A DNA stretch of 64,000 nt from Macrosoma leucophasiata (GCA_036365455.1 JAWQUS010000008.1:22551501-22615500); one strand, 5' to 3'; shown: positions 1 to 11,214, numbered from the stretch's first letter. The notes: generated from the sequence alone by a model not told the origin. Translations and numbers: made by a program.

Positions 1-171
1 CGGCTCGCGAGAGTCTGGATGGGCCATTACATATTCTTTGTTATAAGTTAAAATCTTTGGCGTCATGATTAACGAATAATGCGTCGATACATACATAAAT
101 ATTTTTTTAAATAGAATTATTCAGTAATACTAGAAGTCAGTAGTTCAAAATAAATTGACGAGAAGAAGATC

Positions 172-645
172 AAAGGAGATGTTGCAAAAATGCATGGACC
201 TCCGGCCATGTATTGTACACAATATCATTAAACAGGCAAAATCAATATAAAAACTTTTTTACTGCATATTTTCACTTATTTAGCTTTGTTTGCAGTTACA
301 AAACATTATTTGCAGTTAGAATTGCAACTCGAAACCAACATGGCGAATATGGCTGGCGATGTCATTTTGACATTTTCGTTTTTTAAATTGTATTTTGATT
401 ATATCTACTTGGAGAGAAAAGTAATATTTTCTAAATACTATCGAAATCGATTGATCCCAAGCGTCGGCAGTATCGCCGCCATGTTTAACATAGTTGAAAA
501 TGATAAAATCGTTTGAATTAAATGTGGTTGTAACTCTAAAATATATACTTGAATAAATTAATTGTATTTTTTTCGGATTCTTCTTTAATTTACCCACTTT
601 TTAAGGACGTGTACGAACTAGAGCCGAGCTCGCAACATCTCCTTT
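172..645. mobile_element. MITE family M1, copy 1
   Basis: 474 bp with inverted ends AAAGGAGATGTTGC / GCAACATCTCCTTT. Copy 2 at 41762-42236 is the same element in the other direction. Both strands show short open frames that come from the repeat and are not taken as genes. Confidence 0.85.
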
Positions 646-1569
646 GTGCTCTTCAGTGGCCTTTTACTATAAAATACGAAATGAATAAACTGTCGCAATA
701 GTAATAAACCGTATTTAAAGCATGACATACCTATGCCACGTGTTATTTAAAAATAGTGCAATGTTATTATGCTACTGAGTTTTACTCACCTTGAAATTAA
801 ATGGATGTAATAGTGTTGTCTCCAAATTTATATTGGTATGGCTTGATGCTTCCAAAAGTTTATGTGCATTTTCTACTTTACACAAGCTTATTTCGCAGAC
901 TCTTGACTCCACCTTGAGTGTATTTTACCTCAAGTCTTATTAAATTAATTTAATACATGCAAACACTATTTGTAACTTACAAAGTTCCAAGAGGACTTCA
1001 AGAGTAATCTGTACGTAACATGCAAATACATTTTGTATTAACATTTAATATCATTTTTTTTTTTACAAAAGTAATTTAAAATAGTTTGTAGTTAATGTCA
1101 ATAAGTATAATATCTACCTAATGTATAAAATTTTGGTGTCACAGTGTTTGTAACAATACTCCTTAAAAAACGGCTAAACCGATCATCATTAAATTTTGTG
1201 TGTATATTTGGTAGTTATGAGAATCGGATGTATTTTATTTTTATATCACTAAATGTCAATTGCGATTCTCCCCCAATATTTATAATATATGAGTACAACA
1301 CAACAGGTTTTTACTACATTAAAATGAAAGTATGTACATTAGGAACTAACAGAGAAACAATTTTGAAAAATTGTCTATTTCTTTGTTCAGCTCTGAAACG
1401 ATTCTATAGACTAGTTTTGTCCGGACTATCGCTGAAACCTTGCACTTCAAGGTGAAACTGAGACTACATGTTTTTTATAAGAGTAAATCATAGTTATGAC
1501 AGAGAATATCTAATAATACATGGCTAAAATAACGAACTGAACTGATATACAATGCGAAATGTAAGTAAG
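646..1569. other. No gene seen
   Basis: AT-rich sequence with no supported exon. A 103-codon frame at 1144-1455 has no recognisable motif and low-complexity composition. Confidence 0.7.
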
Positions 1570-1702
1570 TAACTAACTCTTTATTGTACACCAAAAAAAA
1601 CAAACACAGAAATAAATGACACATAAGGACGCAGTACAATTAGGCGGTCTTATTGCTTAATGCAGTTTCTTCCAGACAACCTAGCCTTTTCAGAGATAGT
1701 CG
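1570..1702 (-). mobile_element. LINE 3'-end fragment (same family as 54811-56640)
   Basis: ACTCTTTATTGTACAC followed by an A-rich stretch and GCAGTTTCTTCCAGACAACC matches the minus-strand LINE tail near 54,823-54,925 with scattered changes. Confidence 0.7.
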
Positions 1703-1858
1703 AAAAAACCGCGATAGGTTGGGTGTACAGTACACTTTAAAAACTGAAAACTATCTCGTATATAGATACACAAGGTCATATACGAGGACAGTTGACAAAG
1801 TAAATGCAATTAACAGTAGATGACAAGCTATGAATGAAATTAGGAAGGAGATATTGAA

Positions 1859-2100
1859 ATGGATGGTTGCAGAGTCCCAGGAAGACCAAGACTGACCTAC
1901 CTTGACCAAATAGGTCGAGAACTGTTTGAAGGTGGGGTCCATTGTCTTAGGAATCGGCGTGTATGTATGAAGATAATGATGAATGTAGAAGAAGCACAGG
2001 GGGTGTGTCAGGTACCTACGGGATACCTGGCGCTCCATAGTCTATGTTTACCCCGTAAGGAACTTGGCGTGAAATACGAACATATCTACATAAAATATAG
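1859..2100 (+). pseudogene. LINE remnant: C-terminal tail of reverse transcriptase plus 3' UTR
   Basis: The frame has GCRVPGRPRLTYLDQIGREL and then NRRVCMKIMMNVEEAQGVCQ, the pattern at the C-terminus of a common lepidopteran LINE, cut off on the left. It runs into CTACGGGATACCTGGCGC and TTACCCCGTAAGGAACTTGG, which is like the 3' UTR seen reversed at 22,021-22,090. Confidence 0.5.
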
Positions 2101-2582
2101 TTCCACACAAACAAAACAAGGATGGTACATCATCCGACAGTTTTAATTAAAAAACCGACTAAGTTACCAGTGAAGATAATAAATTATCCTGAGGTTAAGA
2201 TGTACAGAATAACTTGGTACTAGTTGTACCTGAGTAATATAAACCTTCTTCGCGTAGAAAATCGAATGGAATCATTCCTTTTAGTAAAATAAGGTAAACC
2301 ACTTTGTTCGCAGTTCACAAACTCGATGCGTACCGTCGAGGAACTTATCATTTGTCGACTTTAACAATGATACCAAGTTATTCGAAAGTTTTTGTGAGTA
2401 GTTGCACTGTTTGGCGTGCTTTTAAAGTTCATTTCCCGAGTGTGTGTCTTTTGTTACGAAACTTGACAACTGTATTCCCCGAAGAGGTATGCATGTTTTC
2501 AGTGGCTAACATGAGTGGCACCCGGGGTAAATGAGCAAAAAAAGCCTCGCTACATCAATCCCCACAACATTTGGGATGTACA

Positions 2583-2702
2583 TGTACGGCACTGTAATTT
2601 CCGGCACAGAAGCATAACACCTTAGGCCTCAGGAGTGGTAACGCATCTGCATTTTGTGTGGGTGAACTGCAAGTTTGTTTGCCACTTCCATGACATAAAA
2701 AA
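2583..2702 (+). repeat. Common repeat R1 (LINE-tail-like), 3' part
   Basis: Contains TTTCCGGCACAGAAGCATAA, CTCAGGAGTGGTAACGCATC and GTTTGTTTGCCACTTCCATG. R1 is the most frequent repeat here, about 300 bp when full, with about 15 copies or pieces. Confidence 0.75.
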
Positions 2703-3239
2703 TTGTTCTACAACTTTTTACAAATCTTGATAAATAACCCAAAAAAAAAACCTTTTCGAATGTTCAAAAGAGCAATGCCGCCGCTGCGTCACGAGACACT
2801 TCGCAGCCCCGCGCTTCGCTGCTCTTTTACATTTGAATCAAACGTCATGTCATATCTTGCATGACAGTTAAATATTCACCAAAATATTTATACAATAAAA
2901 TAAAACAAAGTTCAACAGGTATAATGATTGAATCCTTCACGGAATACCAACTTTCCTTTTGTCCTGTTCGTTTCCCGTCGTGGGTCGTCTTATTCATAAT
3001 GAATTCGAGACCTTTATATTTGAGCAAACGCACAAAGCCGTAACTTTTGAATGGTTGCTAATGCAAAGTGAACTGGTTCTTTGCAGTATAATTTATGTTA
3101 AACTAGCTGGTATCCCTCGCGGATTCTGTTTTTTGACCTAAAATAATCACATAACGTAATTAATGGGTTAATAGTTGCTGGCTGTAAGATTTGACGGAAA
3201 AAAACAGTAGGACGAATTTACAGTACCTACCCTATTATA

Positions 3240-3415
3240 ATTAGTTAATATTCGTCACGTATAAAAGTATAGGTATGTATGTAAACTTGCCGTACTGTGG
3301 CAAGTCATATATACTGTGTCAAATTATTGTTTCAGTGGGTTGTTGTGCATTTGTCCCAAAGTTAATATTCGTCACGTATAAAAGTATAGATAAGTATGTA
3401 AACTTGCCACAGTAC
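3240..3415 (+). repeat. Direct duplication with a flipped middle
   Basis: GTTAATATTCGTCACGTATA and following bases occur at 3,243 and 3,361. After the first copy the sequence reads CTTGCCGTACTGTGGCAAG, after the second CTTGCCACAGTACG, the same word reversed. Confidence 0.7.
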
Positions 3416-3573
3416 GACATTGACATCTGTAAAAATGGTCACTTCAATCTGATTGATTCCCCGGTTCCAATTGCAAAGTCGTATTTATCTTCCTGTCTGT
3501 TTTAAGTATGCGGGGATCCGCCTCCACAACCCCCACTATCCCAGAGCAAATTTCCAAACTCCGAGGGTTGCAC

Positions 3574-3633
3574 TAGCAAACTTTGTAAGAAACAAAATTG
3601 TTGTTCCATTTTTGTTTCTTACAAAGTTTGCTA
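3574..3633. repeat. Hairpin, 24-bp perfect arms, 12-nt loop
   Basis: TAGCAAACTTTGTAAGAAAC plus AAAA, then its exact complement. A second hairpin follows 35 bases later. Confidence 0.9.
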
Positions 3634-3668
3634 ATAGCACCAGAGACAAAGGAAAACCTTTATCTCTG

Positions 3669-3708
3669 TACGCTGGTGTCCTGGGTTCCAACCCAGGACA
3701 CCAGCGTA
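3669..3708. repeat. Hairpin, 19-bp perfect arms, 2-nt loop
   Basis: TACGCTGGTGTCCTGGGTT / complement around CC. The arms are the B-box side of SINE family 2, so a SINE head has been copied in reverse next to itself. Confidence 0.9.
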
Positions 3709-3786
3709 GCAGCAGTGGCCTGCTGCCACTAGACAACTGAGGCAGATAAATTCAGTATAGGTACACGTACACACATGCGTGAATAT

Positions 3787-4660
3787 ACATGAGAGACAAC
3801 GCTCTACGAAGTCCAAACCAAAGAGTATACAAATGTCTAAACTAGCCGACTGTCACTTTCATGGGCTCGATCATAGATGTATAATAATAAGTAGATAATA
3901 AATCTATGGGCTCGATGGCTTGATGTGCAATATTTCTTGATGAGCACCATAGATTTTTTTTTTGTTTATAGTTTAATGGCATCGCTATTACGCATATTGC
4001 CAGTGTCAAGTGATCAAAATGATATTTCGTATTCGCAAGCAGCGTAAAAGTAAGAGTCAGTCGGTCAATTATAAGTCAGTCAGTCAGAGTCACAGTCTGT
4101 AATTCGAGTAAAGCGATGGCTACTTTACCAGAAAATTTCAAATGAAGTTTTGGAGGCAAACTGAAAAGCCGTGTTTTCACACTGTTATTCTATTTCACTA
4201 AACACGGGCACTGTCATAAGCCTATATCAAACAAAATACCACCAACTTTATTTAATTTAACTCAAAAATACACTAAGAAAATAAAATAAAATAAGAGCAC
4301 CACACGCCTCTTTCAAGGTTCCCGCCAAAACTCCCACCATAGATTTATTATCTACTTTGTTCTTCGTTAAATAAATCTATGATGAGCACTGTATGTTTAA
4401 ACCACAGACCAATCAGCCTTCCTTTTAAACAGTGCTCATCGAGCCTTTGAAAGTGACAATCGGCTAGTTTCGGCTTCATAGAGCGTTGTCTCTGATGCAC
4501 ATTGGCTACGTAAGCACTGATAGCCCGGTATTGGTCAAAACTGGATCAAAATGGTCGACAAACGTCATATCGGTAAGGTGCGAAAGAGTTAACGCTCTAC
4601 AGAACCGAAATAAGCCGAAGTCTTCTTCCTAAGGTCGATGTGAAATATTTATTGTTGGAT
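3787..4660. mobile_element. Palindromic MITE M7 with inserted sequence
   Basis: Left part GAGACAACGCTCTACGAAG and ACTAGCCGACTGTCACTTTC match the complement at about 4,440-4,492, and a further related piece runs to 4,660. Between lies a block (about 4,100-4,320) shared with 6395-6985. It is a composite of at least two elements. Confidence 0.65.
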
Positions 4661-4664
4661 GCTG

Positions 4665-5755
4665 TATATCAATTTGAACTGAATAAAAAACTTAAGAAAT
4701 TCTTTGTACCAAGAATAATATGAACCCGAATAGTCTACGATTACCTACACCCTACACCGATACACCACGTAGTTTTGTCAGATAATTTCCATTTCATGCC
4801 GCGACGTTCACCCATCTACGTAACCCTATACCTGGTGCGTGCGACGCCACTTAGCCGATTTCATCTTCATTGTTAAACTGGAGATGTGTGGAACAACACC
4901 TGTCACATGCCATAGCACGTGCAATGTCTGTAGACGTGACGTAGTTATAAATTGTTTTCGAGAAAATTGTTGGATGAATCGTATTTTTCGAGTATTGAAA
5001 TAAAAATCGTAGCTTTGTTCATTGAATGGAAAAATGTACTTATTATCGCTTATATACACATATAAGTAGGTAGGTACCTATAACAGTTGTATGTGCGAAT
5101 AAAAACTTCTACATTAAAGGTCAAAGGTCATCTAATAAGCTCCCTATATCAGTGGAAAACTTTTTTAAACACTTAACACTTCTGAAAAATCTAATTTTTA
5201 ACGGAGCCCTAAAAGGACACGAAATTTAGAACCTAAATAATGATAGCAATATAATAATATTTGATAGCAAGTAGGGCTGTCATTCGTCCGGAATACCTCG
5301 AATTTCCGAATACGTCCAGAGGCCGTCCGTCAGGGGTATTTGAAAAGTGTCCGGATGTAATCCGGAGATATTTGTTGTCAGGGGAAATCCAATTTATTTA
5401 TTGATAAGCGATGAATTGAATAAAATTATAAAGTATCACACTTAGTTAATTATTGGTAGTACGAGTACATATCACATAATTATTTGATTAGTAACAAAGA
5501 AACACCCTTTGTTTCTTATTATTTTTATTTCTTATATTACCTCAGAAAGAGTCTTTAATTTTATTAAAAACTAGCTGACCCGACATTCTTCGTATTGCCA
5601 ATCATTTTTATGTGTACTTACTGTTTATTAATAGCAAGTCACAGATATACTTTTTCCCACGTCTTTGGATCTCGGTCTCCTTGGTTGAGTTTTGTAGTTT
5701 TTTGCAATCTACAATATCGCTGCTTTTATAATTCCTTTTATAGGATACCTATATA
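4665..5755. other. No gene seen
   Basis: AT-rich. At about 5,275 TAGGGCTGTCATTCGTCCGG resembles a hAT-type element end, but no matching right end was found. Around 5,575 lies a short piece starting CTAGCTGACCCG, as in lepidopteran repeat ends. Confidence 0.5.
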
Positions 5756-5759
5756 ATTA

Positions 5760-5905
5760 CCCCCTTATTCATAAACGTATTTTAGCTAAAGTGTTGCTAA
5801 TCTCTCCTTTGTGTTTTTCAATCCTGCACATTTGACAATGCAACTGACAAAGACAAAGCATTCTATAGCTAAAACGTATCTAATGTACGTTTATGAATAA
5901 GGGGG
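5760..5905. mobile_element. MITE family M2, copy 1
   Basis: 146 bp, ends CCCCCTTATTCATAAACGTA and complement, flanked by TA on both sides. Inside: AACTGACAAAGACAAAGCAT. A TA target fits a mariner-type driver (inference). Confidence 0.87.
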
Positions 5906-5995
5906 TAAGTATATAATAAAATTACTAAGTAAGTATATGAAAATAATGTAATAATTAATATTAAGTATATAATTACTATTATACGATATAATAAA

Positions 5996-6033
5996 CTAGT
6001 CTATCATATAACATTTGTTATATCATAGACTAG
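5996..6033. repeat. Hairpin, 17-bp arms, 4-nt loop
   Basis: CTAGTCTATCATATAAC with its complement, one mismatch. It overlaps the start of M6 copy 1. Confidence 0.85.
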
Positions 6034-6113
6034 CTGTGCCCGCGACTTCGTCCGCGCGAGAATTTATGATTGTTCAGTATCTACCCGGACGAAGCCGTGG
6101 TCGCAGCTAGTAT
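6031..6113. mobile_element. Small fold-back repeat M6, copy 1
   Basis: About 83 bp with ends CTAGCTGTGCCCGCGACTTC and complement GCAGCTAG. Its inside reads ATGATTGTTCAGTATCTACC. It is the end of a longer repeat reaching to about 6,270. Confidence 0.75.
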
Positions 6114-6298
6114 AAAAGTAGCTTAAGTTACTACTTATTACATAAGCTATCTGCCAGTGAAGGTCCCGTCAAAATCGGTCCAACCGTTCCTGAGATTAGC
6201 GGGGCAAACAGACAGACAGACAAAAATTGTAAAAAATATTGTTTTGGTATATGTACCGTGTATACTTACACATATGAAATTAAATAAATAAAAAATAA

Positions 6299-6339
6299 AA
6301 AAATTACCACTACAGTAAATAACTGTAGTGGTAATTTTT
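6299..6339. repeat. Hairpin, 18-bp perfect arms, 5-nt loop
   Basis: AAAAATTACCACTACAGT / complement, loop AAATA. Confidence 0.9.
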
Positions 6340-6394
6340 ATATTTCAAACAGACACGGCTATTTTATTGATTTGTGTAGATATGCTAATAAGAT

Positions 6395-6985
6395 GGTCAA
6401 AAACAACATAAACCGAGAGTTTTGGCGGGAGGGAAAGTGCCACCTTGAAAGTGGCGTATGATGCTCTTATATTAATTAATTTTCTTGGTCTATTTTTGAG
6501 TTAAATTAAATGAAGTTGAAGCGCGCATGGCCCAGCGGCTGGTGTAGATCGTAAGCGATCTGCTCGATTAAGCACTACGGGCGCGGTCGGGTAGTGTGAT
6601 GGGTGACCGCTAGTGGCAAATTAAATGCGCGTTTCCGTGCTTCGGAGGGCACGTTAAGCCGTCGGTCCCGGTTGCTATCGATAGATAGCAGTCGTTAAAC
6701 CTTGTCGGAGGCCTTATGGGCGGTTTGAAAACATCCGACAGCGGGTTGGCCACTAACCCACCCACCTCCACCAATCCGCATTGGAGCAGCGTGGTGGAGT
6801 AAGCTCCAGGCCTCCCCCCAAAAAGGGGAGAGACTCGTGCCCAGCAGTGGGACGTATAATGGGTTGCCATTATTATTATTATGAATGAAGTTGGTGTCAT
6901 TTTGTTTGATATAGGTTTATTAAAGTGCCCGTATATAGTGAAATAGAATAACAGTGCGAAAACACGGCCTTGCAGTTTTAAATAA
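6395..6985 (-). mobile_element. Older element split by the SINE at 6519-6883
   Basis: The two outer pieces (6395-6518 and 6884-6985) join across the SINE. Together they match about 4,135-4,330 in reverse: GAGTTTTGGCGGGAGGGAA and AAATAGAATAACAGTG-GAAAACACGG. Confidence 0.65.
6519..6883 (+). mobile_element. SINE family 1, full copy with target duplication
   Basis: 365 bp with a 5' part resembling a tRNA-derived head (GCGCATGGCCCAGCGGCTGG), a body ending CCCAGCAGTGGGACGT, and an ATT-repeat tail. The 10-bp target AATGAAGTTG is present on both sides (6509-6518, 6884-6893), so the ends are exact. It is inserted in an older element (6395-6985). Confidence 0.88.
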
Positions 6986-7254
6986 TTCATTAAAATCACA
7001 ACGCATTTAAAGCCTCGTTAAATTTTGACCTTAATAACAGATCGACCGTTAATAGCAATTCAATGTGTCCGTGCACGATATAACTCAAAAGTAATTATAA
7101 TAATTGTTACAAAGATGAACTTCGATTATTAATACATCAATCAAATAGTTACATACGGTTTTACGATAGATGTTAAATACTAATTTTGTTACTCACATTA
7201 ACAAATAGATGTTCACATCTTTCCTTCAGGAAAGATTTGACAAATCGGGCAGGG

Positions 7255-7328
7255 CTTCAGAAGCTCAATTGGAAGAGCGGCTGGACTAGATTCCCAGTAG
7301 GTCGCGAGTTCGAGTCTCGCCTGAAGTC
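7255..7328 (+). tRNA. tRNA gene or tRNA pseudogene (identity uncertain)
   Basis: A cloverleaf can be drawn: acceptor GCTTCAG/CTGAAGT, D arm GCTC/GAGC, anticodon arm CTGG/CCAG with an imperfect fifth pair, and a perfect T arm GCGAG-TTCGAGT-CTCGC. T-rich stretches follow within 10 bases, as for Pol III stops. The anticodon loop is irregular and could read AGA (Ser), but the long variable arm of Ser tRNAs is lacking. No repeat copy of it was seen in the window. Possibly a pseudogene or a SINE head. Confidence 0.45.
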
Positions 7329-7329
7329 A

Positions 7330-7890
7330 AATTTTTCTTTCCATTTTTCTTAAAAATAAAATATATTTCACAAGCATGTGTTAATGCGAAATAATATAAA
7401 AACACATTAACAAAGTTTGTTTATGATAATATTCGTGACTAAATTACTTCCCGAACGCTGCCCAACCGAGTTGGATTCGGCGATTGACTTTTGTCTCGAA
7501 GTTGAACCCTACCTAATTGGACCGTTCGTCTCAGTTAATTATTATGGCAGACAACTCTAAAACAGTGCCGAAGACCTTAACAATTTACCCCCTTCAAGGA
7601 ACGTAAAGCCGCCGACGGCTAGACACAATTGAAAATCAATTGTCATATTTTTCTCTTGAGTGCCTGACCCACTCTTTGGGACCTCCTCCCAGAGGTTTTA
7701 CAGTGGTTACAATATTCAGTCTTCTGTATAACCTGCTGCAGTGTGTTTTATTTTACTTATACTTTATATTTGTCTATAAAAGGAATAAATCCCTACGATA
7801 ACCCGGAGGAGAAGTAAATAAACTTCTGCCTCCATCCTTTATCATATCATAAGTACTTCACCTCCTAATATTCAATAAAAAATACAACCT
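7330..7890. other. No gene seen; possible LTR-like sequence
   Basis: Contains TATAAAAGGAATAAA (7,776) after a GC-richer block, like the promoter and poly(A) region of an LTR, but no paired ends or coding sequence were found. Confidence 0.3.
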
Positions 7891-7902
7891 AAAGAAAAAT
7901 AA

Positions 7903-8203
7903 GCGGTCGGGTAGTGTGATGGGTGACCGCTAATGGCAAATTAAATGCGCGTTTCCGTGCTTCGGAGGGCACGTTAAGCCGTCGGTCCCGGTTGCTATCG
8001 ATGGATAGCAGTCGTTAAACCTTGTCGGAGGCCTTATGGACGGTTTGAAAACATTCGACAGCGGATTGGCCACTAACCCACCCACCTCGACCAATCCGCA
8101 TTGTAGCAGCGTGGTGGAGTAAACTCCAGGCCTCCCCCCAAAAAGGGGAGAGACTCTTGCCCAGCAGTGGGACGTATAATGGGTTGCCATTATTATTATT
8201 ATA
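7903..8203 (+). mobile_element. SINE family 1, 5'-truncated copy
   Basis: About 94% like the copy at 6519-6883 but starting at GCGGTCGGGTAGTG. The 12-bp target AAAGAAAAATAA is on both sides (7891-7902, 8204-8215), so the 5' truncation happened on insertion. Confidence 0.88.
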
Positions 8204-8334
8204 AAAGAAAAATAAACTGTTTCTTTTGGGACATCCTTTAGCTTAGTTTTATATTTTTATGATAAACGCGCCCGAAAGAGTATTTAGCTATATAACCACC
8301 GCATTACAGTATCCAACAAAAATAATGCACATAG

Positions 8335-8560
8335 ACCTCAAGAAGAGACGTCGGCTTATTTCGGATCTGTAGAGCGTTATCTCTTTCGCACCTTATCTAT
8401 TTGACGTTTGTCGACCATTTTGATCAAGTTTTGACCAATACCGGACTACGGATTACGTAGGCAGTGTGCAGCAGAGATAACGCTCTATGAAGCCGAAACT
8501 AGCCGATTGTCTCTTTCATAGACTCGATGTGCATTATTTCTTGATGAGCATTGTACATAA
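8335..8560. mobile_element. MITE M7 copy
   Basis: Contains GATAACGCTCTATGAAGCCG and AACTAGCCGATTGTCTCTTT, and an inverted partner at its left (TCGGATCTGTAGAGCGTTAT). Matches about 4,440-4,640 in reverse. Confidence 0.7.
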
Positions 8561-9309
8561 TAAGTTTTCTGTACCAGGGGATTAACTTTTTACAAATAGG
8601 GACTGCATGGCTATAATTTTAAAATACGAAAAGGTATCAGAGCGATTTCTGTTTCTTTTCGTTTTATTATTATCTTTCTTCGTACGGAAACTTTGTTCCA
8701 GTTTAGTTGCTTCTCTGATATTTTATCGAAGTGCTTATTGAGAATGTTATTTCATCCAGATTGGATTCTTGGGTAGGTACTCATTATTTAACTTTGCGAT
8801 TCCTAAAATTGTACGAAATTAGTAGTTTTAGTTACGGCGTAGATACAAATATAGTATTTTTCCCTAATAAATATAAAAAACAGAACTCTTACATAATATA
8901 TTTTATCAAATATGGGTTTGTTCAATTGAGTTCTTTTTAGGGTGCCCTACCTCAAAAGGAAAAAACGGAATCCTTATAAAATTACTTATGCGTCTATGTC
9001 TGTTTGTCTGTCCGTCTATCACAGCCAATTTTCTCCGTAAGTTTGTGAGCCGATTGAGTTGAAATTTGTTTCACAAATGATTTAATACCATCAACCAGGA
9101 AGGTATAATATAGGGACCACTTTTGGAGAATTAAAAAAAAGTTTTTTTTAAATAAATTGCGTGATTTTTTCTGATCTTTAGTGCAATAATCTCAAAAACA
9201 TGCTTTATAATTTTAGCATGAATGGTTTTTGCCTTCCATTCCCCAAGTTCCTTACATAAACGATAATAACTTTAACTTTTATATAAACGTACTGCTTTTT
9301 TGTATGTTA
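8561..9309. other. No gene seen
   Basis: AT-rich. 9,000-9,300 looks like a diverged repeat (TCTGTTTGTCTGTCCGTCTA, GTGAGCCGATTGAGTTGAAA) of a kind common in insect introns. Confidence 0.55.
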
Positions 9310-9990
9310 AAACAAGCGCGCAGTTCACATTGATGTTAAATGATGAAAAGTGATTTTCACCAATTTTTTTTTCCACATTAGACAATTTTTTATACCTCTA
9401 TGAATGGCAAACAAGTATGCGTTCCCACTTCTGAGGCCTAAGGTGTTAGCCTCTGTGCCGGAAATTACATACACGGGCCATACATTACCAACTGACCGGA
9501 ACACGATAGTGCTGAACACTACCATTTAGCGTTTCAGTCCAGAATGTCAATTTCCCAAAATATCAAGCGGTTTCAAAATGTCAAGTTCCCGGTATTCCAA
9601 ATTCCCAAAATGTCAAGTTCCCAAAATGTCAAGTTCTCAAAATGTCAAGTTACCATAATGCCAAGTTCCCGAAATCATATTTTCGAAATAGTGCAAAACC
9701 GAGAGATGTAAAAATGACTCAAAACACTATTTCATCATCAAAGTCATTTTTACATGTCTCGGTTTTGCACTATTTTAAAACTATTTTGGGAACTTGACAT
9801 TATGGTAACTTGACATTTTGAGTACTTGACATTTTGGGAATTTAGAATACCGGGAACTTGACATTTTGAAACCGCTTGACATTTTGGGAATTTGACATTC
9901 TGGACTGAAACGCCATTTAGTAATGTGGTGGTGGCTACGCCCGCGAGCTCCGTCACTGGAGCTCGACCACCAGTGAACTTGTTTGCCTTA
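9310..9990 (-). repeat. Common repeat R1, split by the fold-back element
   Basis: Outer parts 9310-9521 and 9913-9990 make one R1 copy; the 383-bp fold-back element sits between. Confidence 0.82.
9530..9912. mobile_element. Fold-back element built of short repeat units, 8-bp target duplication
   Basis: 383 bp, almost all inverted repeat: arms of about 180 bp around a short centre (about 9,717-9,740). Each arm is made of variants of an 18-19-nt unit, AAAATGTCAAGTTCCC. The target CCATTTAG is duplicated at 9522-9529 and 9913-9920, and the host repeat resumes after it. No coding capacity. An 8-bp duplication suggests a hAT-driven nonautonomous element (inference). Confidence 0.85.
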
Positions 9991-10159
9991 TCACTTAAAC
10001 AAACGGTCCCTTGCTTTCTCATAACTTATTTTTATTTAGTATTTTAGTCCTAAAATCCAATACTCTCACCCTTTTTTCAGAACGTGCCTTGAATTTATGT
10101 GATGAGTATACAATTTCAACATACGCTTGAGTCATGTAAATGTCTGTTGTTTTATTGTT

Positions 10160-10400
10160 ATAGTTTTTTTATGTTATGAAAGTGGCAAACAAGCATGCAG
10201 CTCACACTGATGATAAGTGATGACTGCAGCCTATAGACACTGACAGAAAAACCAGAGGTCAAAATGCAGACGCGTTACCACTCCTGAGGCTAAAGGTGTT
10301 ATGCCTCTGTGCCGGGCATTACAGGGCTGTATATTAATTACCACCTGAGCGGAACACGAGCCCGCGAGCTCCGTCACTGGAGCTCTACCACCAATTATTT
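10160..10400 (-). repeat. Common repeat R1
   Basis: Contains GGCAAACAAGCATGCAGCTC through CGCGAGCTCCGTCACTGGAG, with a gap near 10,345. Confidence 0.82.
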
Positions 10401-10996
10401 AGTTGTAATATAACTTCCATCTGCCGTCGGGACGACACCATCGAAACGCACTAGCGGAAGAATTGTCTTCTACTTTACGAAATTTCTTCAGGACACAGTC
10501 AACCGAACAATAGCCATCAAACCATTCCAATAGGGCGGTAGTAAGTGCAAAACAAAAACGCAAGATGGGCAGCAACATCCTGCGATAAAACTACCGCCAC
10601 TGCGATCGCCTATCCGCATGCCAAGCGTGGCGATTATGCCATATCCCCTTATGGGGAGATTATGGTCCAGGAGTGTACACCTTTCGGCTGTTAAGGTAAC
10701 TTCCATCTGACTAATTCACTTTCCTTAATTAGTTAGAAGATAGTTAACTAAATAGGTACGTTAGATAAACTTAATTTGCTAGACGCAAGTACATGATAAT
10801 AATTAAGGGGATCGTTTTCCGCAGTTTTTAACTTGTTTACCCAAATGGGGACATTAGGGTAAACAAATTAAAGTTTGTTTTCTTGTTACGTTGTAAATCA
10901 ATCAACGTGGCACGATTCTTTAAGTAGTCTATTTTGGTCTAGAGTTTGGTATAGAATTTAAATACATTTTTATAAGTTGTCGGGTATTGATATTTA
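10401..10996. other. No gene seen
   Basis: A block at 10,420-10,690 (CATCTGCCGTCGGGACGACA, ACTACCGCCACTGCGATCGC) is shared with 14,640-14,760 and 15,010-15,070, so it is a repeat extending R1. The rest is AT-rich. Confidence 0.55.
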
Positions 10997-11122
10997 CCCC
11001 CTTATTCATAAACCTATTTTAGCGAAAGTGTTGCTAATTTCTCCTTTGTCATTATCTATCATGCACATTTGACAATGCAACTGACAAAGACAAAGCATTC
11101 TATACCTAAAACGTATCTAATT
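10997..11122. mobile_element. MITE family M2, copy 2 (right end lost)
   Basis: Starts CCCCCTTATTCATAAACC after TA, matches copy 1, and stops about 25 bases short of the right end. Confidence 0.82.
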
Positions 11123-11214
11123 TTATTAAAATTAAATAAAGACTGCAGTGTGTTTTCGTTTTTATTAATATCGATAAAACAAAGTGGAAATTATAGGTCT
11201 ATCTTAATTAAATA

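Noticed and set aside
286..516. 76-codon frame repeated at 41891-42121
   Set aside because: It is the inside of MITE M1, copied with the element; the other strand is open as well.
6610..6999. 129-codon minus-strand frame, with a near copy at 7930-8190
   Set aside because: Both are translations of SINE family 1; they begin and end with the SINE and have no protein family signature.
9540..9905. CRISPR-like regular units
   Set aside because: The units are direct variants without unique spacers, mirrored in two arms; this is a fold-back element in an insect genome.
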